In this document: in pieces, positions 45,270-58,553 of the stretch
Layout of the letters: each line of letters starts with the position of its first letter
How positions within the stretch are numbered: the stretch's first letter is position 1
Assembly: GCF_902459555.1 (NCBI RefSeq)
Contig: NZ_CABPSM010000019.1
Coordinates: forward strand, 16,051 to 80,050
From: Pandoraea horticolens
GTDB taxonomy: Bacteria > Pseudomonadota > Gammaproteobacteria > Burkholderiales > Burkholderiaceae
Reading direction: 5' to 3'
Length of the DNA stretch: 64,000 nt
Notes under the pieces: generated by a model
The model's input: the letters and a program-made list of their open reading frames with translations, nothing else
Database searches by the model: none
Told to the model about the DNA's origin: nothing
Position numbers and translations under genes: made by a program

Positions 45270-46562
45270 ATGAAGAAAGGCTTTTATACCATCATGGCCG
45301 CGCAGTTTTTTTCGTCGCTGGCCGACAATGCATTGCTCATCGCCGCAATCGCACTCCTGAAAGATTTGCATTCCCCGCAGTGGATGACTCCGCTGCTCAA
45401 ACTTTTCTTCGTTCTCTCGTACGTCATTCTTGCCGCTTACGTGGGCGCCTTCGCCGACTCGATGCCCAAGGGCAAGGTCATGTTCATCAGCAACTCGATC
45501 AAGGTCGCAGGCTGTCTGATGATGCTGTTCGGCTCGCACCCACTCATAGCGTATGGCGTAGTGGGCTTCGGCGCGGCGGCATACTCGCCCGCGAAGTACG
45601 GCATTCTCACGGAGCTACTCCCCGCCGAGAGATTGGTCGCCGCGAATGGATGGATCGAAGGCCTTACCGTCAGCTCGATCATTCTCGGCACGGTGCTCGG
45701 CGGCACACTGATCAGTCCGCACATATCGGAGTGGATACTCCAGCGTACCCCTGAGGTGATCAGTTCGCCGGCGATGGCCGCGATGGTCGTCATCATGGCC
45801 ATTTATGTGGTTGCCGCGCTGTTCAATCTGCGCATTCCGGACACGGGCGCACGTTATGCGCGTCAGGAACGCAATCCGATCAAACTCGTCTCCGATTTCG
45901 CCGACTGCTTCGTCACGCTCTGGCGCGACAAGCTGGGCCAGATCTCGCTCGCCGTCACCACGCTGTTCTGGGGCGCAGGCGCGACCTTGCAATTCATCGT
46001 GCTGCGCTGGGCCGAAAAAGCGCTCGGCATGACGCTGTCCGAAGGCGCCATTCTGCAAGCCGTATCGGCCGTGGGCGTTGCCGTCGGCGCCATCGTGGCG
46101 GCTTCGCGCATTCCGCTCAAGCGCTCGCTCTCGGTGTTGCCCGTCGGCATCGCCATGGGCCTCGCGGTGATGGCGATGGCGTTCTTCTCGAAGGATCTGC
46201 TGCCATACGGCACCGAGTGGAAAGTGCCGCTGTACCTGATCATCGCGTACATCTTCCTCATCATCGTCGGTGCGCTTGCAGGTTTCTTCGTGGTACCGAT
46301 GAACGCCCTGCTCCAGCATCGCGGCCACGTGCTGCTCTCGGCCGGCCACTCCATCGCCGTGCAGAACTTCAATGAGAACCTGTCCGTGCTTATCATGCTG
46401 TGCCTCTATGCACTGCTGATCTGGTTCAATGTGCCGGTCGGGGTCGTCATCATTCTGTTTGGCGTGTTTGTGTCGGGCACGATGTGGCTTGTCATGAAGC
46501 GTCATCAGGCCAATCAGCGCGAATTCGATTCGGTCTCGCTCATTGGTGAAGTCAAGCATTGA
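45270..46562 (+). CDS. lplT: Lysophospholipid transporter LplT
   Basis: Major-facilitator flippase that returns lysophospholipids from the periplasmic to the cytoplasmic leaflet of the inner membrane for reacylation. It is 430 aa with about 12 membrane segments. The start MKKGFYTIMAAQFFSSLADN at 45270 and the segments GFGAAAYSPAKYGILTELLP and NGWIEGLTVSSIILGTVLGG are typical of LplT. The frame is open to 45186 without similarity. In E. coli lplT precedes the acyltransferase gene aas; here it precedes thiD by 1 bp, and no aas is in the window. Confidence 0.92.
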   Translation: MKKGFYTIMAAQFFSSLADNALLIAAIALLKDLHSPQWMTPLLKLFFVLSYVILAAYVGAFADSMPKGKVMFISNSIKVAGCLMMLFGSHPLIAYGVVGFGAAAYSPAKYGILTELLPAERLVAANGWIEGLTVSSIILGTVLGGTLISPHISEWILQRTPEVISSPAMAAMVVIMAIYVVAALFNLRIPDTGARYARQERNPIKLVSDFADCFVTLWRDKLGQISLAVTTLFWGAGATLQFIVLRWAEKALGMTLSEGAILQAVSAVGVAVGAIVAASRIPLKRSLSVLPVGIAMGLAVMAMAFFSKDLLPYGTEWKVPLYLIIAYIFLIIVGALAGFFVVPMNALLQHRGHVLLSAGHSIAVQNFNENLSVLIMLCLYALLIWFNVPVGVVIILFGVFVSGTMWLVMKRHQANQREFDSVSLIGEVKH

Positions 46563-46563
46563 T

Positions 46564-47388
46564 ATGAATTTGCGTCAGTCGCCCGTTCCCATTGCCCTCA
46601 CCATCGCCGGCTCCGACTCCAGCGGTGGTGCAGGCATCCAAGCCGACCTCAAGGCGTTTTCCGCGCTCGGCGCATACGGCGCGAGCGTGATTACCGCCCT
46701 CACCGCGCAGAATACGCAAGGTGTAACCGGCATCCACACACCACCGGCGAGCTTTGTCACCGCACAAATGGACGCCGTGTTTCAGGACCTCGAAGTCGAT
46801 GCGGTCAAGCTCGGCATGCTAGCCAACGCCGAGGTCGTGCGCGCGGTGGCCGCCGGATTGCGGCGATACAAGCCGCGCTTCGTCGTGCTCGATACCGTGA
46901 TGATTTCGAAGAGCGGCCACGCGTTGCTGCAGTCGGATGCCGTTGCCGCGCTGCGCGACGAGTTGCTGCCGCTGGCGGACCTGATTACCCCCAACCTGCC
47001 GGAAGCCGCTGCGCTACTCGGCGTCGCGCCTGCTACCGACGAAGCCGAGATGGAGCAACATGCGCAAGCGCTGCGCGCGCTCGGCGCCCGCAATGTGCTG
47101 GTCAAGGGGGGGCATCTCGCCGGCGATCTGAGCCCGGATTGGCTCGTGAGTGCTGCCGGTGTCGAACGATTCAGCGCACCGCGCATCGCCGCTCACAACA
47201 CGCACGGCACGGGTTGCACGCTCTCTGCCGCACTGGCCGCGTTGCGCCCCCGTCGCGATAACTGGTCGGACACCGTGCGCGACGCCAAGGCGTATCTCAA
47301 TGGCGCACTCGCCGCCAGCGACGCGCTGCACATCGGTCACGGTATCGGGCCCGTCCACCACTTCCACGCCGTCTGGCCTAAGGATTGA
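46564..47388 (+). CDS. thiD: Hydroxymethylpyrimidine/phosphomethylpyrimidine kinase
   Basis: Phosphorylates HMP and then HMP-phosphate in thiamine synthesis; ribokinase-like fold. The N-terminus [20 protein letters not shown] is diagnostic. [51 protein letters not shown] and the anion-hole segment [17 protein letters not shown] follow. The ATG at 46564 gives 274 aa; the longer frame from 46543 overlaps the end of lplT. A convergent gene ends 20 bp downstream. Confidence 0.95.
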   Translation: MNLRQSPVPIALTIAGSDSSGGAGIQADLKAFSALGAYGASVITALTAQNTQGVTGIHTPPASFVTAQMDAVFQDLEVDAVKLGMLANAEVVRAVAAGLRRYKPRFVVLDTVMISKSGHALLQSDAVAALRDELLPLADLITPNLPEAAALLGVAPATDEAEMEQHAQALRALGARNVLVKGGHLAGDLSPDWLVSAAGVERFSAPRIAAHNTHGTGCTLSAALAALRPRRDNWSDTVRDAKAYLNGALAASDALHIGHGIGPVHHFHAVWPKD

Positions 47389-47407
47389 GGCGCCCGCTCG
47401 CGCCGAA

Positions 47408-48628
47408 TCAGATCGACGGCGCGCCGTCGTCCACACTGCGCGCAAGCGCACGACGCGCCGCCGCACCGGCCCGCTCGCTCAATTCCTCGATACGATGGCG
47501 AGCGCGTGGCGCCCAGTAGTCCGGCACGATAAATCCTCGTTCGCACTCGAACCACCCTTCCTTGCCCGCTCGCTGCGACAACGAGACGATCAACAATGGC
47601 TCGGCGACACCGCGTTCGCGCCAGTGCGTCTCGATGCGCACATGCATCGCGGCAAGCGATAAAGCGGCCGAGTCGTCCACACGGGCAGGCGCGAGCCAAC
47701 GCGCCCGCGGCAACATGGCCCAGCGCCGCTCGCCCGACGCCACGGCGTCGTGAGGCGTTGACTGCGCATGCGCCCACCATTCGTCGAGCGTCGCCCACCA
47801 GCCTCGACCGTGCGATTCTGACGCCACCTGCGGCACCTGCCCGCGTCGCGTGAGCGGATGGAATAACCACCCCTTGAGATACACCTGCGCCAGCCATGGC
47901 CCGGCGGCAGGCAACGCGCTGCGCGCAGCTTCAATTGTCGTCAGGCGGAGTTGATGACCGAGCAAACGCGCCACTTTATCGGCCAGACTATCGGCCAGAT
48001 TCGGCCCCAGCCAATGAAACTGGACGGCGCGTTCGTCGAGCACCGGTGCAGGAAGCGCCGGCGGCACGAACAAGTACAGCTTTACCGCCAGTTCCCAATG
48101 AAGCAATTGATGATCGGCGCGACGCGTCAGCAGGAAGTCGCACTCGCCGAGCGTCATGTTGCCCCGCCGCGAATCGCGCACTTGCAGCCCCGCGGCAAGC
48201 AGATCGAACCGGGGACTGTGCATTAGCGCGAAATGCAGCAGTTGCTCCGCATAACGCCCCAGCCGGCTGGTTTCGCCGCGCGCAAGAAATTCGCGCAACG
48301 GCTCGGGATTCGCATCGCAAGCCAGCAGCCAATCGTGCAGAAGTCGGGAGTGGAAGACCGGTTCCGAGACACTCGGCAGTGTCCCCGGCAACATGCCGGA
48401 TACGGAGATGGCAGGGTCGTTGGGCGCCACATCGGCCGCCGCCTGCACGCTATCGAAATGAGCGAGCGCCGCCGGAAAACGGGTAGCACTGAGAAGGTCG
48501 GCAGACAGCAATAGCCACGCGAGGTCGCGCACCGGCGCCTCGCGTAGCGTTTCGATCAGTTCGCCGTAGGCTTGTTGGCCGGAGTCGATTCGCACACTGC
48601 CTCGTAGGTAGCCCGCGCCAGGCACCAA
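47408..48628 (-). CDS. DUF1853 family protein
   Basis: About 400 aa, assigned to DUF1853 by VRDLAWLLLSADLLS near the N-terminus, then LGRYAEQLLHFALMHSPRFD and the conserved block LGECDFLLTRRADHQLLHWE with LAVKLYL. The order of acidic residues and Lys in that block (GE-D, then E and K on the next strand) fits a PD-(D/E)XK nuclease-like core; this is inference, and the E to K spacing is not classical. No membrane segment or signal peptide is seen. The frame overlaps the uracil-DNA glycosylase by 73 bp. The true start may be the GTG at 48595 (40-bp overlap), and neither start has a strong Shine-Dalgarno. Function unknown. Confidence 0.8.
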   Translation of the reverse strand: MVPGAGYLRGSVRIDSGQQAYGELIETLREAPVRDLAWLLLSADLLSATRFPAALAHFDSVQAAADVAPNDPAISVSGMLPGTLPSVSEPVFHSRLLHDWLLACDANPEPLREFLARGETSRLGRYAEQLLHFALMHSPRFDLLAAGLQVRDSRRGNMTLGECDFLLTRRADHQLLHWELAVKLYLFVPPALPAPVLDERAVQFHWLGPNLADSLADKVARLLGHQLRLTTIEAARSALPAAGPWLAQVYLKGWLFHPLTRRGQVPQVASESHGRGWWATLDEWWAHAQSTPHDAVASGERRWAMLPRARWLAPARVDDSAALSLAAMHVRIETHWRERGVAEPLLIVSLSQRAGKEGWFECERGFIVPDYWAPRARHRIEELSERAGAAARRALARSVDDGAPSI

Positions 48629-49650
48629 TCCGTCCAGGCTTTGGCCTTGTCGGGCAGACTGCGTAATAGATAGGCCGGATGGTACGTCACGATCACCGGC
48701 ACCCCTTCATACTCATGCACACGCCCGCGCAGGCTGGCAATGCTCGCTTGCGTGCGCAGGATACTTTGCGCCGCGAAGCGCCCCATCACCACGATCACTC
48801 TCGGCTTGAGCAGCGCGACCTGACGCTTCAGATACGGCTCACAGCTCGCGACTTCGTCCGCTTCCGGGTCACGATTGTTCGGTGGACGGCACTTGAGCAC
48901 GTTCGCGATATAGACGTTCTCACCGCGCCGCAACGCCGAGGCTCGCAACATGTTGTCGAGCAGTTTGCCGGCCTGACCGACGAACGGCTCGCCCTGCAAG
49001 TCTTCCTGCTGGCCCGGCGCTTCGCCCACGAGCAGCCAGTCGGCCTCGCGGTCGCCTACGCCGAAGACCGTCTGCGTACGTTTCTCGCACAAGCCACACA
49101 AGCGACAATTGGCGACACGCTCGGTCAGCGCCTCCCAGTCCAGCGTCTCGACGCCCGGCAACGCAGGGCGTGACGGCGCATCGACCTCGCCCGCATCGCG
49201 CACGATCGACCACAATGCGGCGTCGGCGGCTGCATCGCCGTCACCGTTACCATCGCTATCCAGCCACATCGGGATATCGTCGGGCGGCATATCTGCCATG
49301 CGACGGTTGCCACCAGCACTCTGTGGCGATGTCAGCGACACCTCCGCCCCCCTCGATCCCCGCGCGACTTCCGGGCGGACAGGCGCTATAGGCGTGACAG
49401 GTGCGGCCAGCGCCTCATCCACGCTCGCAGCACGCGCAGCGGCACGCACACTGCCCTGCGCGACAGACGGCGACACATCCCACGGCGGCATATCCTCGGC
49501 CGGCATATCGCCCTGAAGGGCCACCGGTTCCGTGAGCGTTGTCACATCGCCGTCTTCGGCAGTCACCACCGCCGCCCCGGCCACGGCATCGTGCGACATC
49601 CACACCGGCCACAGCCCGAACTCTTCCAGAATCGCTTTAGGCCACGGCAC
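48556..49650 (-). CDS. Uracil-DNA glycosylase, family 4 type, with long N-terminal extension
   Basis: Excises uracil from DNA; family 4 enzymes carry a 4Fe-4S cluster. It is 364 aa, of which the last 200 form the domain. Iron-sulfur Cys lie in [16 protein letters not shown] and in [20 protein letters not shown]. The active-site segment is [20 protein letters not shown] with [11 protein letters not shown], and the C-terminal motif is [20 protein letters not shown]. The first 150 residues are Ala/Pro/Asp-rich and low in complexity, typical of Burkholderiales homologues. It lies downstream of rimI (14-bp overlap) and upstream of DUF1853. Related proteins are sometimes annotated as SPO1 DNA polymerase-related. 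Confidence 0.92.
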   Translation of the reverse strand: MPWPKAILEEFGLWPVWMSHDAVAGAAVVTAEDGDVTTLTEPVALQGDMPAEDMPPWDVSPSVAQGSVRAAARAASVDEALAAPVTPIAPVRPEVARGSRGAEVSLTSPQSAGGNRRMADMPPDDIPMWLDSDGNGDGDAAADAALWSIVRDAGEVDAPSRPALPGVETLDWEALTERVANCRLCGLCEKRTQTVFGVGDREADWLLVGEAPGQQEDLQGEPFVGQAGKLLDNMLRASALRRGENVYIANVLKCRPPNNRDPEADEVASCEPYLKRQVALLKPRVIVVMGRFAAQSILRTQASIASLRGRVHEYEGVPVIVTYHPAYLLRSLPDKAKAWTDWCLARATYEAVCESTPANKPTAN

Positions 49651-50116
49651 GATCGGTCTCCCACGACAGGCGCATCACAATGGCGTCTTCACGACGCCCA
49701 CTCGCCGGATAATATCCCTTGCGCCGGCCGATCTGCTCGAAACCGAAACGCTCATAGATACGCAACGCCCGCATGTTCGATGGGCGCACTTCCAGCAACA
49801 CCCCGCCCATACCCTGCGCGCGCGACACGCGCACCACCTCTTCGAGCAACTGCACGCCCAGACCATTGCCCTGCATTTCCGGCACGACGCACACGTTGAG
49901 CAAATGCGACTCGTCGACAACCGGCATCAACAGAAAATAGCCCAGCAACGAGCCATCGACCGCACGCAGGCAGACCCCCTGATGCCCGGCATCCAGCGAA
50001 TCGGAGAAATTCTGCCGCGTCCACGGAAACGGGTATGCGCGCACCTCGACGGTGACAACCTCATCGAGATCAGCCAACGTCATCGGTGAAAAATGGTTCG
50101 GACCGGTCTGGCGCAT
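49637..50116 (-). CDS. rimI: Ribosomal protein S18 alanine N-acetyltransferase
   Basis: GNAT-family acetyltransferase, 159 aa, expected to acetylate the N-terminal Ala of ribosomal protein S18. The acetyl-CoA motif is VCVVPEMQGNGLGVQLLEEV, followed by LEVRPSNMRALRIYERFGFE with QIGRRKGYY near the C-terminus, which is characteristic of RimI. Its ATG overlaps the tsaB stop (TGATG). The tsaB-rimI pairing is common in bacteria. Confidence 0.93.
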   Translation of the reverse strand: MRQTGPNHFSPMTLADLDEVVTVEVRAYPFPWTRQNFSDSLDAGHQGVCLRAVDGSLLGYFLLMPVVDESHLLNVCVVPEMQGNGLGVQLLEEVVRVSRAQGMGGVLLEVRPSNMRALRIYERFGFEQIGRRKGYYPASGRREDAIVMRLSWETDRAVA

Positions 50117-50877
50117 CAGGGCGTCTCCTTGCCGGCGCCCTGCGCCGCCGCCTGCTTGATGGCCTCGCGCTCCGCCGTCGTCTGCGCCACCTTGTTGCGG
50201 AGGTAGAACGGCATGGCCTGATCGGCAGGAATCGCCTCGCCTCGAGCGAAGGCGCGTGCCGCCAACATGGCGACGTAACGCGCACGCGGCATGGCGTCGA
50301 CCAACACGGCCTGCGCCTGCACGCTCGCCTGCAAACGCTCGCCAAACGCCAGCACGGCGTTACCGGCGACGACGAAAGCGGCGTCGGGAGCACGCACCTG
50401 TTCGGCGGCATCGAGCGACGGCGACTGCACTTCGCGCCAGTCTCCTGCCGCGGCGTCCCAGGCATAGTCGGCCCAGTAAGCCTCGTTCATGCGCGCATCG
50501 AGCGCGACGAGAACCCGTTGCGTGTCGGCGCGCAAAGCGAGCGCCGCTTCGGCACAAGCCAGTAACGTGCCCACCGGCACCACGGGCAGTTGGGCCCCAA
50601 AAGCCAACCCCTGTGCAACGCCACACGCGGTGCGCAGTCCGGTAAACGAGCCAGGGCCGGCGCCAAAGGCAATCGCATCACATTCGGCAAGCGTCGCACC
50701 GGCCTCGCGCAAGACGTCGCGCACAGCCGGAAGAATATGGGTACTGGAGACGGGGCCGGTATCGAGATGGCGCTCGAATACAAGGGCCGGCGCCCCACTG
50801 GCGGGATCGTGACGATACAAGGCGACCGAACAGAACTCGGTCGAAGTATCCAGAGCGAGAAGCGTAATCGAAGACAT
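50116..50877 (-). CDS. tsaB: tRNA t6A biosynthesis protein TsaB
   Basis: Partner of TsaD and TsaE in making N6-threonylcarbamoyladenosine on tRNAs that read ANN codons. It is 253 aa with an ASKHA-type fold. LLALDTSTEFCSVALYR, the segment HILPAVRDVLREAGATLAEC and FGAGPGSFTGLRTACGVAQG are hallmark blocks. It begins the minus-strand tsaB-rimI-glycosylase-DUF1853 unit, in which all neighbours overlap. It is divergent from the helicase gene. Confidence 0.94.
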   Translation of the reverse strand: MSSITLLALDTSTEFCSVALYRHDPASGAPALVFERHLDTGPVSSTHILPAVRDVLREAGATLAECDAIAFGAGPGSFTGLRTACGVAQGLAFGAQLPVVPVGTLLACAEAALALRADTQRVLVALDARMNEAYWADYAWDAAAGDWREVQSPSLDAAEQVRAPDAAFVVAGNAVLAFGERLQASVQAQAVLVDAMPRARYVAMLAARAFARGEAIPADQAMPFYLRNKVAQTTAEREAIKQAAAQGAGKETP

Positions 50878-51039
50878 GGCGCTATTGTAATCGGGCGCGC
50901 GACAAGCAACCTAGCGGGATCGACGGCAACCCGCGCCAAAGCTGACGCCCGCCACGGCGGCACGCCCCTGAAACGCATGCCCAAGGGACTCCCCGCGACC
51001 CCGTGAAAATCCGAACGTGCACTTTTCTCAAAAAACAGG

Positions 51040-51307
51040 TATAATCCGCGCTTCGCTTCGCGGGGTTCTATGAAATACCTCGTCAGGCGACGAAAAACTG
51101 CGTTTTGCCCCAATCCTGTGATAAGCCGCTGTAGTTCTTGCCGGTACTGGCGTTCCTGATGGAACGACCCGCCGCCGTCCCTGGCTTACGATACGGATTT
51201 CGATCCGCTTTCTGCCCCATCCGCGATTTGCTTCCTGCTTGCGACGAATTGGGTTTGCCGATTGGCGCCAACGCCCCGACATCACCTTTCAATCCGCAAG
51301 AGGATTC
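51040..51307 (+). promoter_or_regulatory. TATAAT box and long 5' leader of the RhlE-like gene
   Basis: A perfect TATAAT at 51040-51045 implies a transcript starting near 51052 and a leader of about 255 nt before the ATG at 51308. The -35 is weak. A short ORF (51070-51159, 29 aa, starting MKYLVRRRKTAF) lies inside the leader. Long leaders are known for some cold-regulated DEAD-box helicase genes; control of that kind here is inference. The 160 bp between tsaB and the box hold nothing I recognise. Confidence 0.5.
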
Positions 51308-53101
<1,794 letters not shown>

Positions 53102-53152
53102 ATAGCCTGACACCGGCAGGATGAGTCATCGACGAGTCCTGCACGAATGTCT

Positions 53153-53197
53153 GAAAACCCCGAATGTCGACGTCAATCGTCGACATTCGGGGTTTTC
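53153..53197. terminator. Bidirectional terminator with a 20-bp perfect stem
   Basis: Arms at 53153-53172 and 53178-53197 are exact reverse complements around the 5-nt loop TCAAT. They carry an A-run at the left edge and TTTTCTCTTTT at the right. The stem lies between the convergent helicase gene and the iminopeptidase gene and can end both. Confidence 0.92.
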
Positions 53198-53214
53198 TCT
53201 TTTGTGCGTCTGAA

Positions 53215-54948
<1,734 letters not shown>

Positions 54949-55386
54949 ATGTTATTTACCCACATCCTCATTCCGACCGACGGCTCGGAGCTATCTCAAA
55001 AGGCCGTGACTGGCGGACTCGAACTGGCGCGTGCGCTCGGCGCGAGAGTGACGGGCTATTGCTGCCTCGCCGAGTATCCTTACTCCCCCTTCAGCGAGTA
55101 CGTACTGGAAGCGCCTGCCACGTTCAGCGAGCGCATTGCCGAAGAAGCCTGCGCCCACCTCGATAAGCTGGCCGAAGCTGCCGCAGCAGCGAGCGTACCG
55201 TTCGATCGCGACAGTTCCACCTTCCCTGCGCCCTATCTGGGCATCATCGACGCAGCAGAACGCCACGGGTGTGACGTTATCCTGATGGCCTCGCATGGGC
55301 GCCGCGGACTCACCAGCCTGTTGCTGGGCAGCGAGACGCAGCGCGTTCTCGTGCACTCGAAGATCCCCGTACTCGTCTACCGGTGA
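54949..55386 (+). CDS. Universal stress protein, UspA family
   Basis: Small cytoplasmic stress protein of 145 aa with a Rossmann-like fold. The N-terminus HILIPTDGSELSQKAVTGGL and the C-terminal ATP-binding pattern MASHGRRGLTSLLLGSETQR with VLVHSKIPVLVYR (G-2x-G-9x-G-S type) indicate an ATP-binding member. The ATG at 54949 is preceded by GGGAGG. The role is probably survival under stress; the specific signal is not evident. Confidence 0.93.
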   Translation: MLFTHILIPTDGSELSQKAVTGGLELARALGARVTGYCCLAEYPYSPFSEYVLEAPATFSERIAEEACAHLDKLAEAAAAASVPFDRDSSTFPAPYLGIIDAAERHGCDVILMASHGRRGLTSLLLGSETQRVLVHSKIPVLVYR

Positions 55387-55416
55387 TCCGTCTGCGCCAA
55401 CCCGGCAACCCATGAA

Positions 55417-55453
55417 AAAAGGCCCGTGAGCGGGATAAGCTCACGGGCCTTTT
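55417..55453. terminator. Bidirectional terminator after the universal stress gene
   Basis: AAAAGGCCCGTGAGC (55417-55431), the loop GGGATAA and GCTCACGGGCCTTTT (55439-55453) form a perfect 15-bp stem with A and T runs. It lies between the convergent stress gene and aceA. The 168 bp from here to the aceA stop hold nothing I recognise. Confidence 0.9.
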
Positions 55454-55621
55454 CTCGTTCAGGCGTGCATTGCAGCCCTCACCGCGACGGGACCACAGTC
55501 AGGACTGCCCCCGGCCGGATAAGCCGGACGCGCGGTCATGACGCGGCGACGTTCCACCCACGACGACGTGCCCCCACGCGCATCGTCGCAGGCGGGCGTA
55601 CCGCGCCCTCCCTTAGCCCTG

Positions 55622-56944
<1,323 letters not shown>

Positions 56945-57110
56945 GATGATCTCTCCTAGTTTCTCAATACAAATAAAGAGGGGTGACGCTTTGCCGCTTG
57001 GTCATTGCCGAAACTGCGATTGACCACTCTCGGCGTTTCCAAATCGGCAGGTCTTGTATAAGAGTTTAGGGATTTCTCATGCGATGCAACAGAGTAAATT
57101 AGCATCTTAA

Positions 57111-57170
57111 CAAATATTTTTTATTCATTAAAATCAATTAGATATAAAGTTAATTTCTTTATATGAAACG
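57111..57170. promoter_or_regulatory. AT-rich tract with inverted repeat upstream of aceA
   Basis: Only 9 of these 60 bases are G or C, in an otherwise GC-rich window. Inside it ATATAAAG (57142-57149), a 7-nt spacer and CTTTATAT (57157-57164) form a perfect 8-bp inverted repeat. It lies about 200 bp upstream of the aceA start. A regulator-binding or UP-type region for aceA is the likely role, but no promoter hexamer pair could be assigned. The rest of the gap to 56945 shows nothing definite. Confidence 0.5.
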
Positions 57171-57249
57171 ATATTTCCCTTCCTGAAATTGCGGCGTTGT
57201 GCCAAGCAGCGCAAATTTTTACGCACCGCAAAGGCATTCCGCATCATGA

Positions 57250-57279
57250 AAAAAGCCGGTAACAGCGGTTACCGGCTTT
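57250..57279 (-). terminator. Intrinsic terminator after the second EamA gene
   Basis: On the minus strand AAAGCCGGTAAC and GTTACCGGCTTT (plus coordinates 57252-57263 and 57268-57279) form a 12-bp stem with a 4-nt loop, followed by TTTTTT. It ends the EamA gene before the aceA regulatory region. Confidence 0.85.
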
Positions 57280-57323
57280 GATCGGGGCCCCCTCCGTGCG
57301 AGCAGACTTGCCCGGCGCTCAGG

Positions 57324-58235
57324 TCATGACGCCACGCGACTGGTAGACGGCACGGCCTTCGGCGGCTTGCACACAAGCCACACGGCGAGCGCGATGAAAC
57401 AGCCGCCGAAGAAATGCGCCATCGTGACGGCTTCATTCAGGAACACGGTCCCCCACAGCACGCCGAACGGCGGAATCAGGAAAGTCACGGTCAGCGAGCG
57501 CAGCGGGCCAAGATCCGCAATCAGGCGGAAGAACAACATATAGGCCACTGCGCTGCACAGGAAGCCGAGCGCCGCCATCGCAGCCCAGACACCGCCCGTG
57601 GCCGGGCCGGGAATGCCGGACGTCGCCGACACGTAGCCGAAGAACGGCAGCAGTACGATGGCAGCGCCCAGTTGGCTGCCGAACGCCACGAGCTTGGCGT
57701 CGAGGCCGCCTCGCTCGGTGATCCAGCGCTTGGTCAGATAGCCCGCCAAACCGTAGCAGGACGTCGCGACGAGACACGCCAGCGCGCCTATGACCACCGG
57801 TCCGGACATCGTGACCGGACCGGCGCGCGTCAACACGGCCACACCGACCAGACCGAGCAACACGCCCAGCGCCTTGGCACCTGTCAGACGATCATGGAAA
57901 AACAGGGCGCCGATGATGACGCCCATGAGGGGCGTCGTCGCATTGAGGATGGCAGAGTAACCGGCAGGCAGCACGCGGGCGGCCAGGCAGTACATTACGA
58001 ACGGAATGCCGGAGTTGATCACGCCGAGCACCATCGACGCACCAAGCAGCCCCTTGAACTCCCAGCGAATCCGCAATGCCAGCAGAATCACCGCCAGCCC
58101 CACTGCGCCGAGGGCGACGCGCAGGAAGGCCGTAGGCAATGGCCCGAGTGCGGGCACGATGATGCGCATGAAAAGAAAGCTCGCGCCCCAGATGGCGGAG
58201 AGCGTCAGTAAACGGGCAATGTCAGATGAGCGCAT
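57324..58235 (-). CDS. EamA/DMT-family transporter
   Basis: Ten-segment inner-membrane drug/metabolite transporter, 303 aa from the ATG at 58235 (MRSSDIARLLTLSAIWGASF); the frame extends to 58295. The first EamA half includes GASFLFMRIIVPALGPLPTA and the second begins near GALACLVATSCYGLAGYLTK. The final GGCFIALAVWLVCK is typical. The substrate is unknown. It is not closely similar by eye to the other EamA protein in the window. The terminator directly downstream suggests a single-gene transcript. Confidence 0.9.
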   Translation of the reverse strand: MRSSDIARLLTLSAIWGASFLFMRIIVPALGPLPTAFLRVALGAVGLAVILLALRIRWEFKGLLGASMVLGVINSGIPFVMYCLAARVLPAGYSAILNATTPLMGVIIGALFFHDRLTGAKALGVLLGLVGVAVLTRAGPVTMSGPVVIGALACLVATSCYGLAGYLTKRWITERGGLDAKLVAFGSQLGAAIVLLPFFGYVSATSGIPGPATGGVWAAMAALGFLCSAVAYMLFFRLIADLGPLRSLTVTFLIPPFGVLWGTVFLNEAVTMAHFFGGCFIALAVWLVCKPPKAVPSTSRVAS

Positions 58236-58370
58236 GGTCGAAAAGGCGGCGCGACCGGCCGCCGGAAACATGGGAACGCGTGAATCGTCCCACATCGATG
58301 TCCGACACGCTGGTCATAATCGGACATGGCGGTACCCGCACCAGCCAGCCCATCGGAGATCACACGACCC

Positions 58371-58553
58371 ATGCCGCATCGAACGCCCTCGCCCGGCCCG
58401 CTGCCCGTCGTAACACCACGCGGGTACGGCCTCTGGAATCACTACAAAGTCGCGTGGCTGGACATGCATGAGCGAGCGCGGCGCGACTACGTCAACGCTG
58501 ACGGCGCAAAGGTGTCAGGTCATGCGGCATTGGCGTCGCGCTCGCGACGGTAG
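58371..58553 (+). CDS. Possible small hypothetical protein
   Basis: An ATG-started frame of 60 codons with GC-rich third positions. It encodes a Pro-rich start and then the protein-like segment YGLWNHYKVAWLDMHERARR. No family is recognised. It overlaps the end of the convergent cyclotransferase-like gene by 34 bp and has no clear Shine-Dalgarno. It could equally be a chance frame. Confidence 0.3.
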   Translation: MPHRTPSPGPLPVVTPRGYGLWNHYKVAWLDMHERARRDYVNADGAKVSGHAALASRSRR

